Positions 1 through 10,824 of a stretch of 64,000 bases of DNA are shown here, one piece after another. The translations under genes were made by a program, and so were the position numbers. The stretch comes from Rutstroemia sp. NJR-2017a BVV2 (taxonomy: Eukaryota; Ascomycota; Leotiomycetes; Helotiales; Rutstroemiaceae), in assembly GCA_002946415.1 (NCBI GenBank), contig NJPS01000034.1, positions 248,001 through 312,000 on the forward strand, given 5' to 3'. Under the pieces are notes generated by a model. It was given only the letters and a program-made list of their open reading frames with translations. It was not told the origin of the DNA and did no database searches. How positions within the stretch are numbered: the first letter of the stretch is position 1; every line of letters starts with the position of its first letter.

Positions 1-213
1 GGCTTGATTTGTGTTGCCATCGTTTCCACCGTCATCATCATGTGTCTTCCAGTGAATATCGGATTCGGCGTCGGTTGGGGGCTGCCATACGTGTTCGGGT
101 TTGTGTGGGTGTTGATCACCATGACCTTCGTGAAGATGGAGTTGAGAAAGGAGAAGAGACATTGGGAGACAAAATCTGCTGGGCTTGGTCAAGCCGTTGC
201 TCCATATGCTTAA
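1..213 (+). CDS. C-terminal end of a membrane protein (5' end outside window)
   Basis: Frame 1 is open from the first base to a TAA at 211-213 and encodes about 70 residues. Two hydrophobic stretches are visible, roughly residues 2-20 and 24-43, separated by a short glycine-rich loop. A charged tail follows (KMELRKEKRHWETKSAG). This looks like the last transmembrane helices and cytosolic tail of a polytopic transporter-like protein. The family cannot be decided from the fragment. The gene starts upstream of the window. Confidence 0.5.
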   Translation, partial: GLICVAIVSTVIIMCLPVNIGFGVGWGLPYVFGFVWVLITMTFVKMELRKEKRHWETKSAGLGQAVAPYA

Positions 214-313
214 AGTGGACCTGTACATTAGATGATACCAAATATGCTAGCGCTTGTAAAATTTGTTGATTTATGCTGAATTATTTCGTCGGAAAGCTTC
301 GCATTCACCATAG

Positions 314-648
314 CTAATTCCGCAGTCTCCATAGGCCCATTCCAACAAGAGTCAATGAGATTCCAGTAATTCCTGCCTGCCGACTCTTCATGCCGAAGAT
401 GCTCTTGCTTTGTAGGATCTTGGCCTCTTGTGCTTTCAATTGAGACTGTCCAGAGAAGTAACTGTAGGCGCCTAGTCCGATAAATGCAGTGGCTCCTGTA
501 AGAGAATATCAGAAAGATGTTGCAGACGACGCACATCTGAAAACAGCTTACCTGTTACTCTGCAAGGCAAGCAATCGTCCTGAATTTCTTTCCTCAATAC
601 GTCTTGGATCTTCTCCGGTCGCTCGAGATCTCGCGTAGACGGAGCCAT
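314..648 (-). CDS. DMAC1/DUF4536-like small mitochondrial membrane protein
   Basis: Two exons, 552-648 and 314-495, joined by a 56-nt GT-AG intron, encode 92 residues. The N-terminal part ends in a DDCLPCRVTG motif with a CxxC. It is followed by a hydrophobic segment (ATAFIGLGAYSYFSG), a short polar loop, and a second hydrophobic segment near the C terminus (GITGISLTLVGMGLW). This layout matches the fungal DUF4536 family, related to the distal membrane-arm assembly factor of respiratory complex I. The family call is from motif memory. The role in complex I assembly is inferred from the animal member. It is divergent from the AP-3 mu gene, with only about 195 bp between start codons. Confidence 0.72.
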
Positions 649-842
649 TTTTAGAGGACTTGCGGTCTGGCACGCTGGTGTTGAGAGCTTGGAAATAAAA
701 AGTTCGAGAAATCAGAGATCTGCCGCGGGAGCTTCCAAATATGTAAGCGGCCGCAGTGCCCCACGCTTCACAAGCTCGACAACAGCTTCAGAAACAAACA
801 GGTGCACAAGTCACAAATGTCTCGATAGAACTGCCGGTCAAC

Positions 843-2619
843 ATGAACGGTGCTATTGAGGCTGTTTACATATATGATGAGCACAAGTAAGTAGTTTGCT
901 ACAAGTTCTTGCTCCTCCATACTCACCGGTATAGCCGTCCTCTTCTCCAAAATACCTACACCTCTCGACCTCTTTCTGCTGCTCAACTACTACCCCTCTA
1001 CCTCGCGCAACCCAGTCCTCGACCGAGCCTAATATATCTGCCGAATACCTCTCCGCCGACTTTACTATTCTCGCTCATACATTCCAATCTACTCTTCTGC
1101 CTTACATCATCCTCGGAGTTAGAGCCTCTTCTTGCACTGGAATTCCTACATAGGGTTGTCGATGTGTTAGAGGAGTTTGTGGGTGCGCCTTTGTTGGCGC
1201 AAAAGATTGAAAGCAGCTACGATGTCGTCGCACAGTTGCTGAATGAAATGTGCGATGCTGGAAATGTTAGCTCCACAGAACCAAATGCTCTGAGGGATAT
1301 GGTGGAGGTGGAAGGGTGGATTGGGAAGCTACTGGGCGGTATCAATTTACCTGGGTAAGTGGTTAGATCTATGTTCAGTGCTCATACGGTATATGTGCTC
1401 CTGCTGATACCATTTGCGTAGAAAGCCAGGTTTTGCGACAACACCTACCAGTTCTGGTATGGCTGGTATATCCTCTTTAGGCTCAGTTTCTTCTAATACA
1501 CCTGCGCTCCCTTGGCGAAGGGCGAACGTACGGCATACATCAAACGAGCTTTATGTTGATCTCGTAGAAACTTTGACCGTAACCCTTGCGCCGTCGGGTC
1601 GACCACTAGCAGCGTTTGCAAACGGAACTATTGCCTTTACATCCAAGATATCCGGGGTACCGGATCTACTCCTCAACCTTTCCACGCCGTCAGGGAGGCA
1701 AAATGTAGGCAGCGTTATGGACCTACCCGTGTTTCATCCTTGTGTAAGGCTTGCAAGGTGGAGGGAGAAGCCAGGAGAACTTAGCTTCGTACCACCGGAT
1801 GGACGATTCGTTCTAGCTGGATATGAGGTCGATTTATTGCCTTCAACAGGAGGGAAACCAGGTTCTGCAAATGCATCGAATCTGAAATTACCAGTCAGCA
1901 TCGAGGTCAAAACAGGTCTTGGTCCAACTGGATCTGAGTTCGAAGTCCGATTATTCATAGTCAAAGTGTCCGGGCAAGGGAACTCGTCTTTTTCAAGTTC
2001 TAACTCAAGAAGCAGCAGTCATGCTGCAAACCAGTTGAGTCGCGCGGCAGCTCAATTTGGGGGTGGTCTCGGCGGCAATACTGGTAGCAGCGCATCGCCG
2101 GTTATAGAGGATCTTGTGGTAACGATTCCACTACCCGTTGAGGTGCGGAATATACCAGAGATTAAGGCTAGCAGAGGTGATACAACATATAACCCAGGCG
2201 AAAAGAATTTGGAATGGCATATTCCGGCCCGCGATGCTGTAGCAGGTGGGGCTACATTGCGTTGCACAGTTGTTGGGCCTCTAACAGAGTCAAACGATCA
2301 GGATGGAAATGGTTTCAGATTTGAAGGAGAGTATGACTATGATACGGAAACATATCAGAGTACTTCTGAGAAGCCCACAAAAGCAGCCGATTCAAATATT
2401 GAGCAAAAAGATAATCGAAAGATGGCACAGAATAAAATCCTTATGCCAACTTCTGCAGCTGTTAGCTTCTCCGTCAAAGGCTGGCTGGCAAGCGGTCTTA
2501 GAGTAGAAGGTTTGGCGGTCGACACAAGGAAGAGCAGAGGCCTCGGAGAAGGTGTTAAACCATACAAAGGAGTCAAATATTTGACCGTCAGCAGAGGTGG
2601 TGTTGAAATTAGATGCTGA
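843..2619 (+). CDS. apm3: AP-3 adaptor complex subunit mu
   Basis: Exons 843-886, 935-1354 and 1422-2619 give 553 residues. The N-terminal longin-like domain starts MNGAIEAVYIYDEHNRPLL and runs to about residue 150. The C-terminal mu homology domain binds cargo sorting signals; it includes a stretch on the proposed vesicle-coat fold (SNELYVDLVETLTVTLAPSG) and ends VKYLTVSRGGVEIRC. The AP-3 complex sorts cargo from Golgi/endosomes to the vacuole. A serine/glycine-rich insertion near residues 345-385 lies inside the mu homology domain and is probably disordered. The first exon is only 44 nt; the start was chosen because it makes the conserved longin N terminus. Confidence 0.88.
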
Positions 2620-2824
2620 GCATTTTGATAGCGATTTGGCGTCACGGACAGGATTTTGCTCACCAAAGAAGTAAGGGCGGAAGATAGCATTATTGACATT
2701 ACAAATTAAGTTGGTATAGTGAAATACTAATAAAGAGCTCTTCTAGCTTCGCAAAGAAATACATCGTTGAAGAGAAACCCTACACCAGGCAGAGGCAGAA
2801 ACCACAAGTACAACATCTCCAGCT

Positions 2825-4114
2825 TTATCCTCGTCCACCCTCCGAGTACATGCCCTCAATGTACGTCCGCTGCATATCTCCGATACATCTATCATCCTCC
2901 CACTCATCGCCATCATCTCCTCTTTCCGCTCTGTTCTTTGCAAGATTACGAGCTGTAAGTTGTACAGACTCGCGACCTTGTTTCCTTCTTCCTTCGTCAT
3001 TCGTCGTCCGTATCATCCCCTCCAGTACGGTCCGTTGCATGTCTCCTATGCATCTATCTTTAATTAATCTTTCCTTATCCTCTTCTTCTTCTTCTTCTTC
3101 TTCTTCTTCTTCTTCTTCTTTTTCTTTGTCGTCCTCACTCGACTTGAAAAAGAATGAGGTCAAGCCTGTTGAGAATACACTTTGGGACTTTCGCTTTTGA
3201 CTTTCTTGCTCCTCTTGGAACCGAACAGCTTTGAGTTGTCGTTGCCTCTCAACTTCTTGTTGTTTTCTCTCGTTTTGTTGAATTGTTGCCGCTTCCTCCC
3301 GTCTGATTCTTTCTTCCTCCCTCTCCCTACGTCTCGACTTCTCCCTGCCCTTTTGTTCTTCTTCCTGCTTTCGACGCTGCAGTTTGATTGCCCGTTCTTG
3401 CGCTTGTAGAAGTCTCTCTTGCTCTAGTTGTTTTTCTCTAGCAAGACGTTCCTCCTCCTGTCGACGCTGCTCTTCAAGACGCAATCTATCTTCCGCATCT
3501 TTCCGCATCACTTCTTCCATACTGTCTTTTGTGGAGAGAAAAAGACTTGGCTCCTGACTTCCTACATCTGATGTAGGTGTTATGGGCCTCACATCAAACT
3601 GTACTCCTCGATCTTTGTTTGATCGTGATACGCGATGGCTTTTTATCGAATTAACTGGCTGCTCTTTCTCAACTATCTTACTCTCAACTTCCTCCTCGAC
3701 ACCATCTCCATGTCTACGATGCGTCCTCCTCCGTCTATGATGTTTCTCTTCACCAGCAGCAGCAGTACCAGCACCATCTGATTTCACCTTCACGCTTCCA
3801 CTCCCTCTAACCAATCTCAAACTCTTCCCCTCCACCTCGATACCTCTCGCCTCCCGAACACCTGAAATCATGGTTCCGAGCGCAATGATCTTCTCGCCGA
3901 TCTTTTGTCGAAAGCGCGATCCGCTAGACTCCCTATCTTTTGACTTAGAGGCGCTGGGCATGAAGAATATTTTGTCAACCGTGCCGGAGCGGGAGCGATG
4001 GTGTTTGCGGCGGTGCTCATGGTCGGAGTTGGGTGGCGATTGCGATTGGGAGGGTCTGATTAATCGGTCGAGTCTGTGTTCGCGCGCTCTATCGCGGACT
4101 CGTTCTTGAGACAT
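2825..4114 (-). CDS. Charged coiled-coil protein with duplicated C-terminal motif
   Basis: Single-exon ORF of 429 residues. I do not recognise a family. Residues 1-60 are Arg/Ser/His-rich. A basic segment around 60-110 contains GSRFRQKIGEKIIALGTMI. Residues about 195-330 form a long highly charged E/K/R/Q coiled coil. A run of about 15 glutamates follows, encoded by the GAA/GAG microsatellite at 3081-3122. The C terminus holds two near-identical copies of a short motif, DRCIGDMQRT at about residues 353 and 408, 55 residues apart. Nothing shows a catalytic site. A scaffold or cytoskeletal role would fit the coiled coil but is speculation. Confidence 0.6.
   Translation of the reverse strand: MSQERVRDRAREHRLDRLIRPSQSQSPPNSDHEHRRKHHRSRSGTVDKIFFMPSASKSKDRESSGSRFRQKIGEKIIALGTMISGVREARGIEVEGKSLRLVRGSGSVKVKSDGAGTAAAGEEKHHRRRRTHRRHGDGVEEEVESKIVEKEQPVNSIKSHRVSRSNKDRGVQFDVRPITPTSDVGSQEPSLFLSTKDSMEEVMRKDAEDRLRLEEQRRQEEERLAREKQLEQERLLQAQERAIKLQRRKQEEEQKGREKSRRREREEERIRREEAATIQQNERKQQEVERQRQLKAVRFQEEQESQKRKSQSVFSTGLTSFFFKSSEDDKEKEEEEEEEEEEEEEDKERLIKDRCIGDMQRTVLEGMIRTTNDEGRRKQGRESVQLTARNLAKNRAERGDDGDEWEDDRCIGDMQRTYIEGMYSEGGRG
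3081..3122. repeat. TTC/GAA trinucleotide microsatellite in coding sequence
   Basis: About 13 consecutive TTC units on the plus strand, read as GAA (Glu) by the minus-strand coiled-coil gene. It lies between the coiled coil and the duplicated C-terminal motif, so length changes would vary the acidic linker without shifting the frame. Confidence 0.9.
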
Positions 4115-5238
4115 CTTGCTGGCTGATTGGATGGTTTGATATAGTGTATGTTGGTTCGATCAAGTTGGATGTGTTTGTATTATGTATCTTCAGATGAAAG
4201 AGTAGTGTACATTCATTAATATGAGATGAAGATGTACAGTACAGGGCAAGGCAGGGCAAAGCAGCAGAGTATGATACAATTGGCTCTGGTTCGGTCTGAT
4301 CTCTAGCAAGATAATCAAATCAGAATTAATTGAGTGGATGATGGGAGATATAGAAGATGTATATATTTCCAGTCGTTACAAAGTATTCGTTCATCATCAG
4401 GTAATCAAACAGGCACACACGTGAATGATACATACATCCTGACTGAGTAGGTGCATACATACATAGCTAGTCACGTCCAGAACCAGAACCAGAAGAATCC
4501 TTTGTCTGGTTCTTCGAATCGAATGCGTGTTCATCCTACTCACTCACGCTCGCACTCCCTCAACCAAATCAACCACATCAAATCAATTCATTCAACCAAT
4601 TCAGTTCTCCTACATTACATTGCAGATACATACAGACGCTGGAGTTTGCCCTTAGCCTGTGGATACAGTATACATACCTTACAGTATCGGTCCAGTTTAG
4701 TGGGCAACTGCACCGCACAGCTCACCGAGTAGTCAATTCCGGCAATTGCAATGCAGTTCCCGGGTCCCAGATGTTTCACGATTGCAAGCCTGCCCCCATT
4801 TTAGAAACTCTCGCTACTCATATAAGGTGAGTTGTCTGTTCGGTTTTGCAGAATACGGATGCGATTGCATGTTTTTATTTCTGCTCGGGGAGGGGAGGCG
4901 CCACTGTTTTTGGGGAAGCCTACGAAATTATGGGGCGGTTTGAGTAAGGCGTTCTAGATTTTGGTGATCTTTAGGGGGTTTGGAGCCTTGGGGTTTAGGG
5001 CACGGGTGCATGTGTTACTGTGAATCACTCGTTATGTGTTGTTTGTTGCTATGATGCTATTGACTATTATCTATTGTACTGTAGATGTAACAATCATTCA
5101 AGATGCTACATTAGGGCAGGGTATGGTCCCTTGGAACGCACTCGGTCTGTGGAGGTCACCTCCGAGCTCCAGGCCCCGAAGATCACGTCAATTCTCCAGA
5201 TCATTAAGACCGATTAACCTTGAAACCATCATGCCGAC
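4115..5238. other. Intergenic region, 1.1 kb
   Basis: Contains the 5' flank of the coiled-coil gene and the 3' flank of the UBL gene. It has TC-rich tracts, short ACATACAT-type runs near 4430-4465, and one ACACGTGA site near 4418. No ORF here has protein-like composition. Confidence 0.6.
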
Positions 5239-7122
5239 TCAGTCTCGCCCATGGGATGGATTATTCATGTGCCCGTGCCCAGCCAGTTTCGCGCTTAACA
5301 CCTGGATGTTTCTCTGCGCTTCTCCATCCCCTTCTAGCGCATTACGTACCTGTCGCCATTCTTGGGCTGACATTTCCCATCCTTGTAATTCTATCAGCTG
5401 TTGGACAGTGCGTGCTCCAAGCAGATTTGGAGGAAGAATATCCTGAGCAAGTGGTGGGAGTGTGCTGGTGGAGGCGACAGAAGAAGTGCAATCTGAATAG
5501 ATGGGTGTCTCAGATAGGCGCGAAGCATACCTCTGTGTATGCCGCGATGGATAACGATCATCTTCATGTGTAAAATCTGAAGAACTCAGCAATCGACGTG
5601 AGGGAAGTTGCTGGCTGACCTGGGCTGAAAGGCCATTAGCAAAGGACGATTGAGCGACTGAATCATTTGCATTGAGAATGCTCCACAACGATGGTAGTGT
5701 AACTGACTTTTTCCGTGGAAGACAAGGATTTCTTGATGAGTTGGACGTGCTCATGGATGATGATGGTGTTACATTGGGTGTATATTCAGGAAAGTAATTG
5801 GGATGTGTTGGTGCGAATGGCCCGTTGTTTGTCTCCGTCCTAGGGGCCCCAAGCATGTTGTCTTGCAACATTCGGCGTTGAGTCTCGAATGTGGGTATAT
5901 AATCGGGCATTGCCTGGTCGCTCGATGGTGGAAACGTTTGCTTCTCTGAAGGAGGACAGCTGAATGAAGGTATGTAGTCAGGTGAAGATCGGGTTTCATC
6001 TCTCACAAAGTCATACCCGGGATAATCGCCTGTCTCATAGGTTGGGTCGTCCCGCAAGGAGGCCCCACCAAGACGAGCTGGGGTTGGCGAAGTTATCCGT
6101 CTGTCGATATAATCTGGGGAAGATCTGAGTTTATCCATCGGAAATCCATGGGTAGGGTCGCCTCGCGAAGTACCAGGCGATTTGACTGACTTGTGTATTC
6201 GAGACGGCAATTCGTGGCGATGACGTCCAAAGTTCGGAGGCGGTCGATCTTTTCGTGACAAAAAGCCTTCGGTAAATTCATCGTGGTTAGAATTCAACTG
6301 GCTACCTCGCAGCGGGTCATTTCCTCTTATATGCTCCCACGAAGACTGCTGTATATTATCTGGAGCGTGTCTGAGAGTAGATGACTTCCGCTTTCGAACA
6401 GGCACCAGATTTTCAGGAAACGACGTAGATGACCTTTTCAAAACCCTCATAGAACTGGGGTTCAACTCAACTGGATCCGCAGAAACCCCGTTTAGAGGGC
6501 CAACCGAAATATCCCGCTCTGCAAATGTGCGTGAGTTCTTAGACCGGGTGCGCTCAGTCCCAATCTTTTCAGTATATTCAGGCTCGTCCATGTGGGGCGT
6601 TACTACCGACCGCGTCTCTTGTACTAAGGATCCTGTCTCTTTCCTACTCGTATCATCGACTTGCCAAACGATTGCATTGATAGTTGCCTCGTCCTCGATT
6701 TGACAAGCTTCAAGGCTCTCATTGTCATCTAACTGTTCTTCGGCGTAGAAGAGTGCTTGTTGATCGGGAGCTATCGAGAGTACGTCGTGAATCATGGACT
6801 TAATATTTGCTATACTGTACAATGGCGACACAGCCAGGCAGATTGGCGGGCTCTCGGTGTTGCCATTGATGATGTTTACAAAGAGTGTTCGACAAGGCGT
6901 ATGAATCTCAACTGGGTTGTCGGACGCATCTTCAATTCCACCGAGGCCGGGACTCGGGCTAGGTACGAAGCCGACGCTTCTAAGCTCTCCAGTTTCCTGG
7001 TCGAAAAATTTGGATGGTGATAGTGTTGTTGCTATGTGAGGATCATCCTCTCCAACATTTCCCATGAGCTCGACTGCGACTGAACCGTCATCTGCAGACC
7101 AGAGTGTGTAGCTTTGGTTCAT
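5239..7122 (-). CDS. Ubiquitin-like-domain protein with long disordered tail
   Basis: Single-exon ORF of 627 residues. Residues about 78-153 look like a ubiquitin-like fold: a beta strand (RTLFVNIING), a helix (IANIKSMIHDVL), then ALFYAEEQLDDNESL and TINAIVWQ, echoing the ubiquitin IF(A)G-x-LxD pattern. Most of the rest is Ser/Pro/Arg-rich and probably disordered. A short motif recurs: RSSPDYI at about 333 and 378, MPDYIPTFE at about 405, and a looser NYFPEYTP at about 442. A helix near 570-600 (TVQQLIELQGWEMSAQEW) closes the protein. I cannot name the family. A UBL plus repeated linear motifs suggests an adaptor, which is inference. Confidence 0.6.
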   Translation of the reverse strand: MNQSYTLWSADDGSVAVELMGNVGEDDPHIATTLSPSKFFDQETGELRSVGFVPSPSPGLGGIEDASDNPVEIHTPCRTLFVNIINGNTESPPICLAVSPLYSIANIKSMIHDVLSIAPDQQALFYAEEQLDDNESLEACQIEDEATINAIVWQVDDTSRKETGSLVQETRSVVTPHMDEPEYTEKIGTERTRSKNSRTFAERDISVGPLNGVSADPVELNPSSMRVLKRSSTSFPENLVPVRKRKSSTLRHAPDNIQQSSWEHIRGNDPLRGSQLNSNHDEFTEGFLSRKDRPPPNFGRHRHELPSRIHKSVKSPGTSRGDPTHGFPMDKLRSSPDYIDRRITSPTPARLGGASLRDDPTYETGDYPGYDFVRDETRSSPDYIPSFSCPPSEKQTFPPSSDQAMPDYIPTFETQRRMLQDNMLGAPRTETNNGPFAPTHPNYFPEYTPNVTPSSSMSTSNSSRNPCLPRKKSVTLPSLWSILNANDSVAQSSFANGLSAQVSQQLPSRRLLSSSDFTHEDDRYPSRHTQRYASRLSETPIYSDCTSSVASTSTLPPLAQDILPPNLLGARTVQQLIELQGWEMSAQEWRQVRNALEGDGEAQRNIQVLSAKLAGHGHMNNPSHGRD

Positions 7123-7913
7123 CTTGTTTTGAGGTGTTGCTTTGTCTAACGTGAGATCTAGATTCTATGTTCTGCTGGGTGAAGTGATGCTTGACAAGAC
7201 AGATTGGGCTTCTTTGTTGTCGCTCTTATGGGAGTCCCCAAATATAGAACAAAACCTCCTGCCAGAGACAAAGAGGATTGATGACTGACGATGGATGATA
7301 CTTGTGCTTGTGTTGGTGCTTTCGATACTTTCAATGTCGACGACCGACTACTGTAGGGCTTTGGGAAGAGGTTTAATTTATAGACAGAAATGAGAATGTG
7401 CTAAGAAAGAGCTTCGGATAAATAATGCGAGCCACACTTGGGAACTTTTTCCGGATATGGAAAACCTTTCTAATCATAGTCTGGGAGCCAAAATTCGAAG
7501 TACTTCGGTCTACCGTTGCCAAACACACCTCTACGGAGTGACGAAAATGAGCCAAGCTGATCGCAAGAGAGAGAACTGTAAAAGTATACATTAAAACAAG
7601 CGAAAGTCCCGAAGTACTCAAATGGAGGAACTGAATGAGAGAAACGGTGGCAGCAATATCAGGAGTAGTATTGTCAATATTGACTTGCTTATAGACGGAT
7701 CAGCTGAGATCGAGATGAGACTGGGAGGAAGTTGAAGTCGAAGTGGAACTTGACGAATTCACTCTCAATTCAACGCAAAATCGCTAACCACGACCACTCA
7801 ACGACTACAGTTGAGAGGCCCTGGGAGAACTCCGGAGCTAATTCGAGTCCTGTACAAACAAAAGCTCTTCTTCCTTCAAATTATCGTCCGCAATTGCCCC
7901 TCATCGTAACAAT
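7123..7913. promoter_or_regulatory. Divergent intergenic region, UBL gene / orphan gene
   Basis: About 790 bp between two divergent start codons, presumably holding both promoters. No recognisable element or protein-like ORF was found. Confidence 0.45.
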
Positions 7914-10235
7914 ATGGTGCAACCGCCGCCCGCAAGACAACGTGGACAGCCTCCAAAAAGCAAAGTTGACAACTATCAAAAAGAAGGTGCGATGAATGCG
8001 CATCCAGGTGCTACAGGCAGATCGCATTCAGAAGAAGGCTGGATCGTCGTCCACAGCCCAGATGTTATAGAGATTTTTGAGACGCCTGGCCGAGTAAGGA
8101 CTTTTGATCAGCTCAGCCAGTCTGACGACGAACTTACTATCGTTTCAAAAGAAGAGTTTTCCGCAACGACAGACCAACGAGCCAAAGCACCGAAGAGATC
8201 TAAAACTGCCCACAGAACTACTTCCAATGTCGCGCTTCACAATTGCGAAAATGGCAAGCCATCGCCAGACGACGATAGCTATATACCATGGCAATATGCT
8301 GATCCGGATACACCATATTATGGCACAGTTCCATTTGAGGGTGGGCCACCCACGCCTTCATTCCACTGCTCATCGTCGCCGTTAGCGAACACTAAGGATG
8401 CCATATTCCCCCTTCAAACGCCGCCGCCCAATCCATACTACTCTTCAGGAGCCGACCTGTCACCGCCAACTCCTGGTGACATGACAGCCTTCAGCACGTA
8501 CATGTCGAAACTGAGAGCAAGAAGAGCCAATAAAGCAAAGTTGAAGGACAAAGTGGTAACTCATGGATCTCCGTTGACAGAGGCAGGTCATCTTTCATCA
8601 ATTACCCAAAAGACTATGCCAGGGCAACGGAACATCGAGGAAGCAACACCATCTACTTCAAGCAAAGCGCATACTTCCCCGACTATCATTAACACCAATG
8701 GCAGATCCGCATTGCCGAGTTCTCCTGGAAATACTGAGGAGCTAATTACTTCTATCGAAAATTTTGATGCATCTTGCCTATCCATGTCGGATGAATCAAC
8801 AATCACCAACTTTCTTCGGGATTTTGTCACTAGCCGAGAGCGAAGCGTCAATCCGTCTCCACCGGCACTCGATGACAGTGAAATTCAGTCTTTCGGGGCC
8901 GGTAGTTCACCTAGTTCAGAGCTCTCTGATCCTCCTAGTCAGACTGGCTTCGACGCATTCGAAGAATTGGGTGTTCAGCTCGGTGCAGCAGAATCTGATC
9001 TCCCGAATCGACGATCAGAGTTTACTCGGAGGGCGGGCGACCAAGACGGGAATGACGCTCTACCTTCAATGACCTCCCTAGGCGTAGGTGTGAGCGAGGC
9101 CAAAATGGCTTGCAAAATTGCCGAGAAGGACCCATACTACAAGCTTGTAGAAATGCTTTTCGACAGTGCACCCAAGGAAGTTTATGAGGAGCTGAACGAT
9201 CAGGAAATTCTCCGAACAAGCCTGAGTGACGTTGCTAGATGGACTCGACCACGCGACGACAGTATTCATAATTATGCCATTGCGCCAGACCCATCAGGAG
9301 CCGAATTGATAAAAGTCATAGCAGCGGTAGAAGTATCGTTGATAATAATGTGGGCTGCCGTTGAATCTATGGCTGTGTTGCTCTATGCAGAACTTAAAGG
9401 TAAGTTCATTGATGCCATTTCATCAGGACGCTGCACCACTTCATGATCCATTTCCAACCCTCAGAATGCTGTATCCGGAACAGGTTTCGATCACCTTACG
9501 GTTCCATGAGGAGTGCGCTCCTGCTGCTACGATAAACAGCGCTAACCAATTCTAGATGGCTTCACCATAGGCATGCTCCAAGAACATACTCGCCACTGGC
9601 AGACGGAAGTCTATCGCACATACGAGTTGCTTTTGCCAAATCTGACAACCATTGCTCGCTGGAAGGAGAGTTATTTTGCCATCAGCAACTTCAAGAAGAG
9701 ATCTGCTCGCAATCAGACCAACCCCTATGTCCGATTCTTCCAAAAGACTACAATAACTGGCCACCTTGCTTATGGCTCAGCTGTATACCTTCAGAATTTG
9801 AGTTGGGCGATTTCTTCTGCTAAGTGCGCATATGATGTCGCTTGTATGAAAGGACCAAGACGCGCAGGTTTGGTTGGAAAACACAGAAGCGAATTGGGAA
9901 AGGAATACAATTTCTGCTTGCGCGGCTTGAGAGAATTCAACCAATTTGTTATGCAGAGGGATTGGGACGTCAAGGAAGTTGTTAAGGTCATCGTTGCGCC
10001 GTCTAACCTCCCCCAAAGAAACGCCACGCTGGAAACACTGTCGTGCGCCGACCCTGTTGCCATTGAGACCAGCGCTCTGCAGGAGAACCATATCTCCAAG
10101 ACGAATAAGGTTGCAGATAATCAAAGCATCAATGGTGACATTGTCGCAGGCAGAAGAGCTAAAACTCACACTTCCAAAAGGAAAAGAGCCATATCAAAGG
10201 CCATTTCATGCGACCAGCACGACAATGAATATTAA
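7914..10235 (+). CDS. Hypothetical 721-residue protein, disordered N-terminal half and helical C-terminal domain
   Basis: Exons 7914-9399 and 9556-10235 are joined by a 156-nt intron (AAAG|GTAAGT ... TTCTAG|AT). Residues 1-400 are Ser/Pro/Thr-rich and look disordered. From about residue 405 a folded domain begins (KMACKIAEKDPYYKLVEML). It contains a hydrophobic helix at about 463-492 (IAAVEVSLIIMWAAVESMAV). Across the splice site it continues into helices with many Trp/Tyr (HTRHWQTEVYRTYELLLP; LAYGSAVYLQNLSWAISS). The C terminus is basic (KTHTSKRKRAISKA), a possible nuclear signal. I do not recognise the family. The hydrophobic helix could be a membrane segment or a buried core. Confidence 0.65.
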
Positions 10236-10824
10236 CCACTTTGTCAAGTCCGGACCCGCAGGTTGACGTAGGACCGCAAGACGAGATCATATGGCCCGTC
10301 ACAGTTAACCAGACTGAGTAGGAAGCAAAATAGCTGTGTCACAAGGTTGCTGTTAAATGCTCGGCTGAGGCCGAAAGTGCTGCGTCTCAAGTCACATTTC
10401 GAGCTCCGTAACCGCTAGGAGTGTTGAGTGTTTTGAGACACCATAGCTGCGGAAAGAGGACAGATTATTGAGTTCTTCATCCCTTGGCCAGAGTCTATGG
10501 CCTGATCGTTATGGAGATATAGATTGAGTTCGGAAGAATCTTCCTTCATGAAGACATAATCGAGAGATGGTGAACGTATATAGTGTTGGGTGTGGTTGTG
10601 ATATAATGGCATGTCTAAACCAACAAACGGCACAGCCAGTGAGACCGACGTAGGAAAATTGACGATCCGAACCTACCCGTACGGGCGGATGCTGGAAAAG
10701 GGTTTGTATTTCAATAGCGAGGACTTTCTCTAGAACAGTCAACTTTTGTCTATAGCACAACCAGCGATCAACAGCAGAGAAGAAAATGTCTAATTACACA
10801 CAATCATCGCACTCATACTAATAT
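10236..10824. other. Convergent intergenic region
   Basis: About 590 bp between the 3' ends of the orphan gene and MIC12. No coding or RNA signal was seen. Confidence 0.5.
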
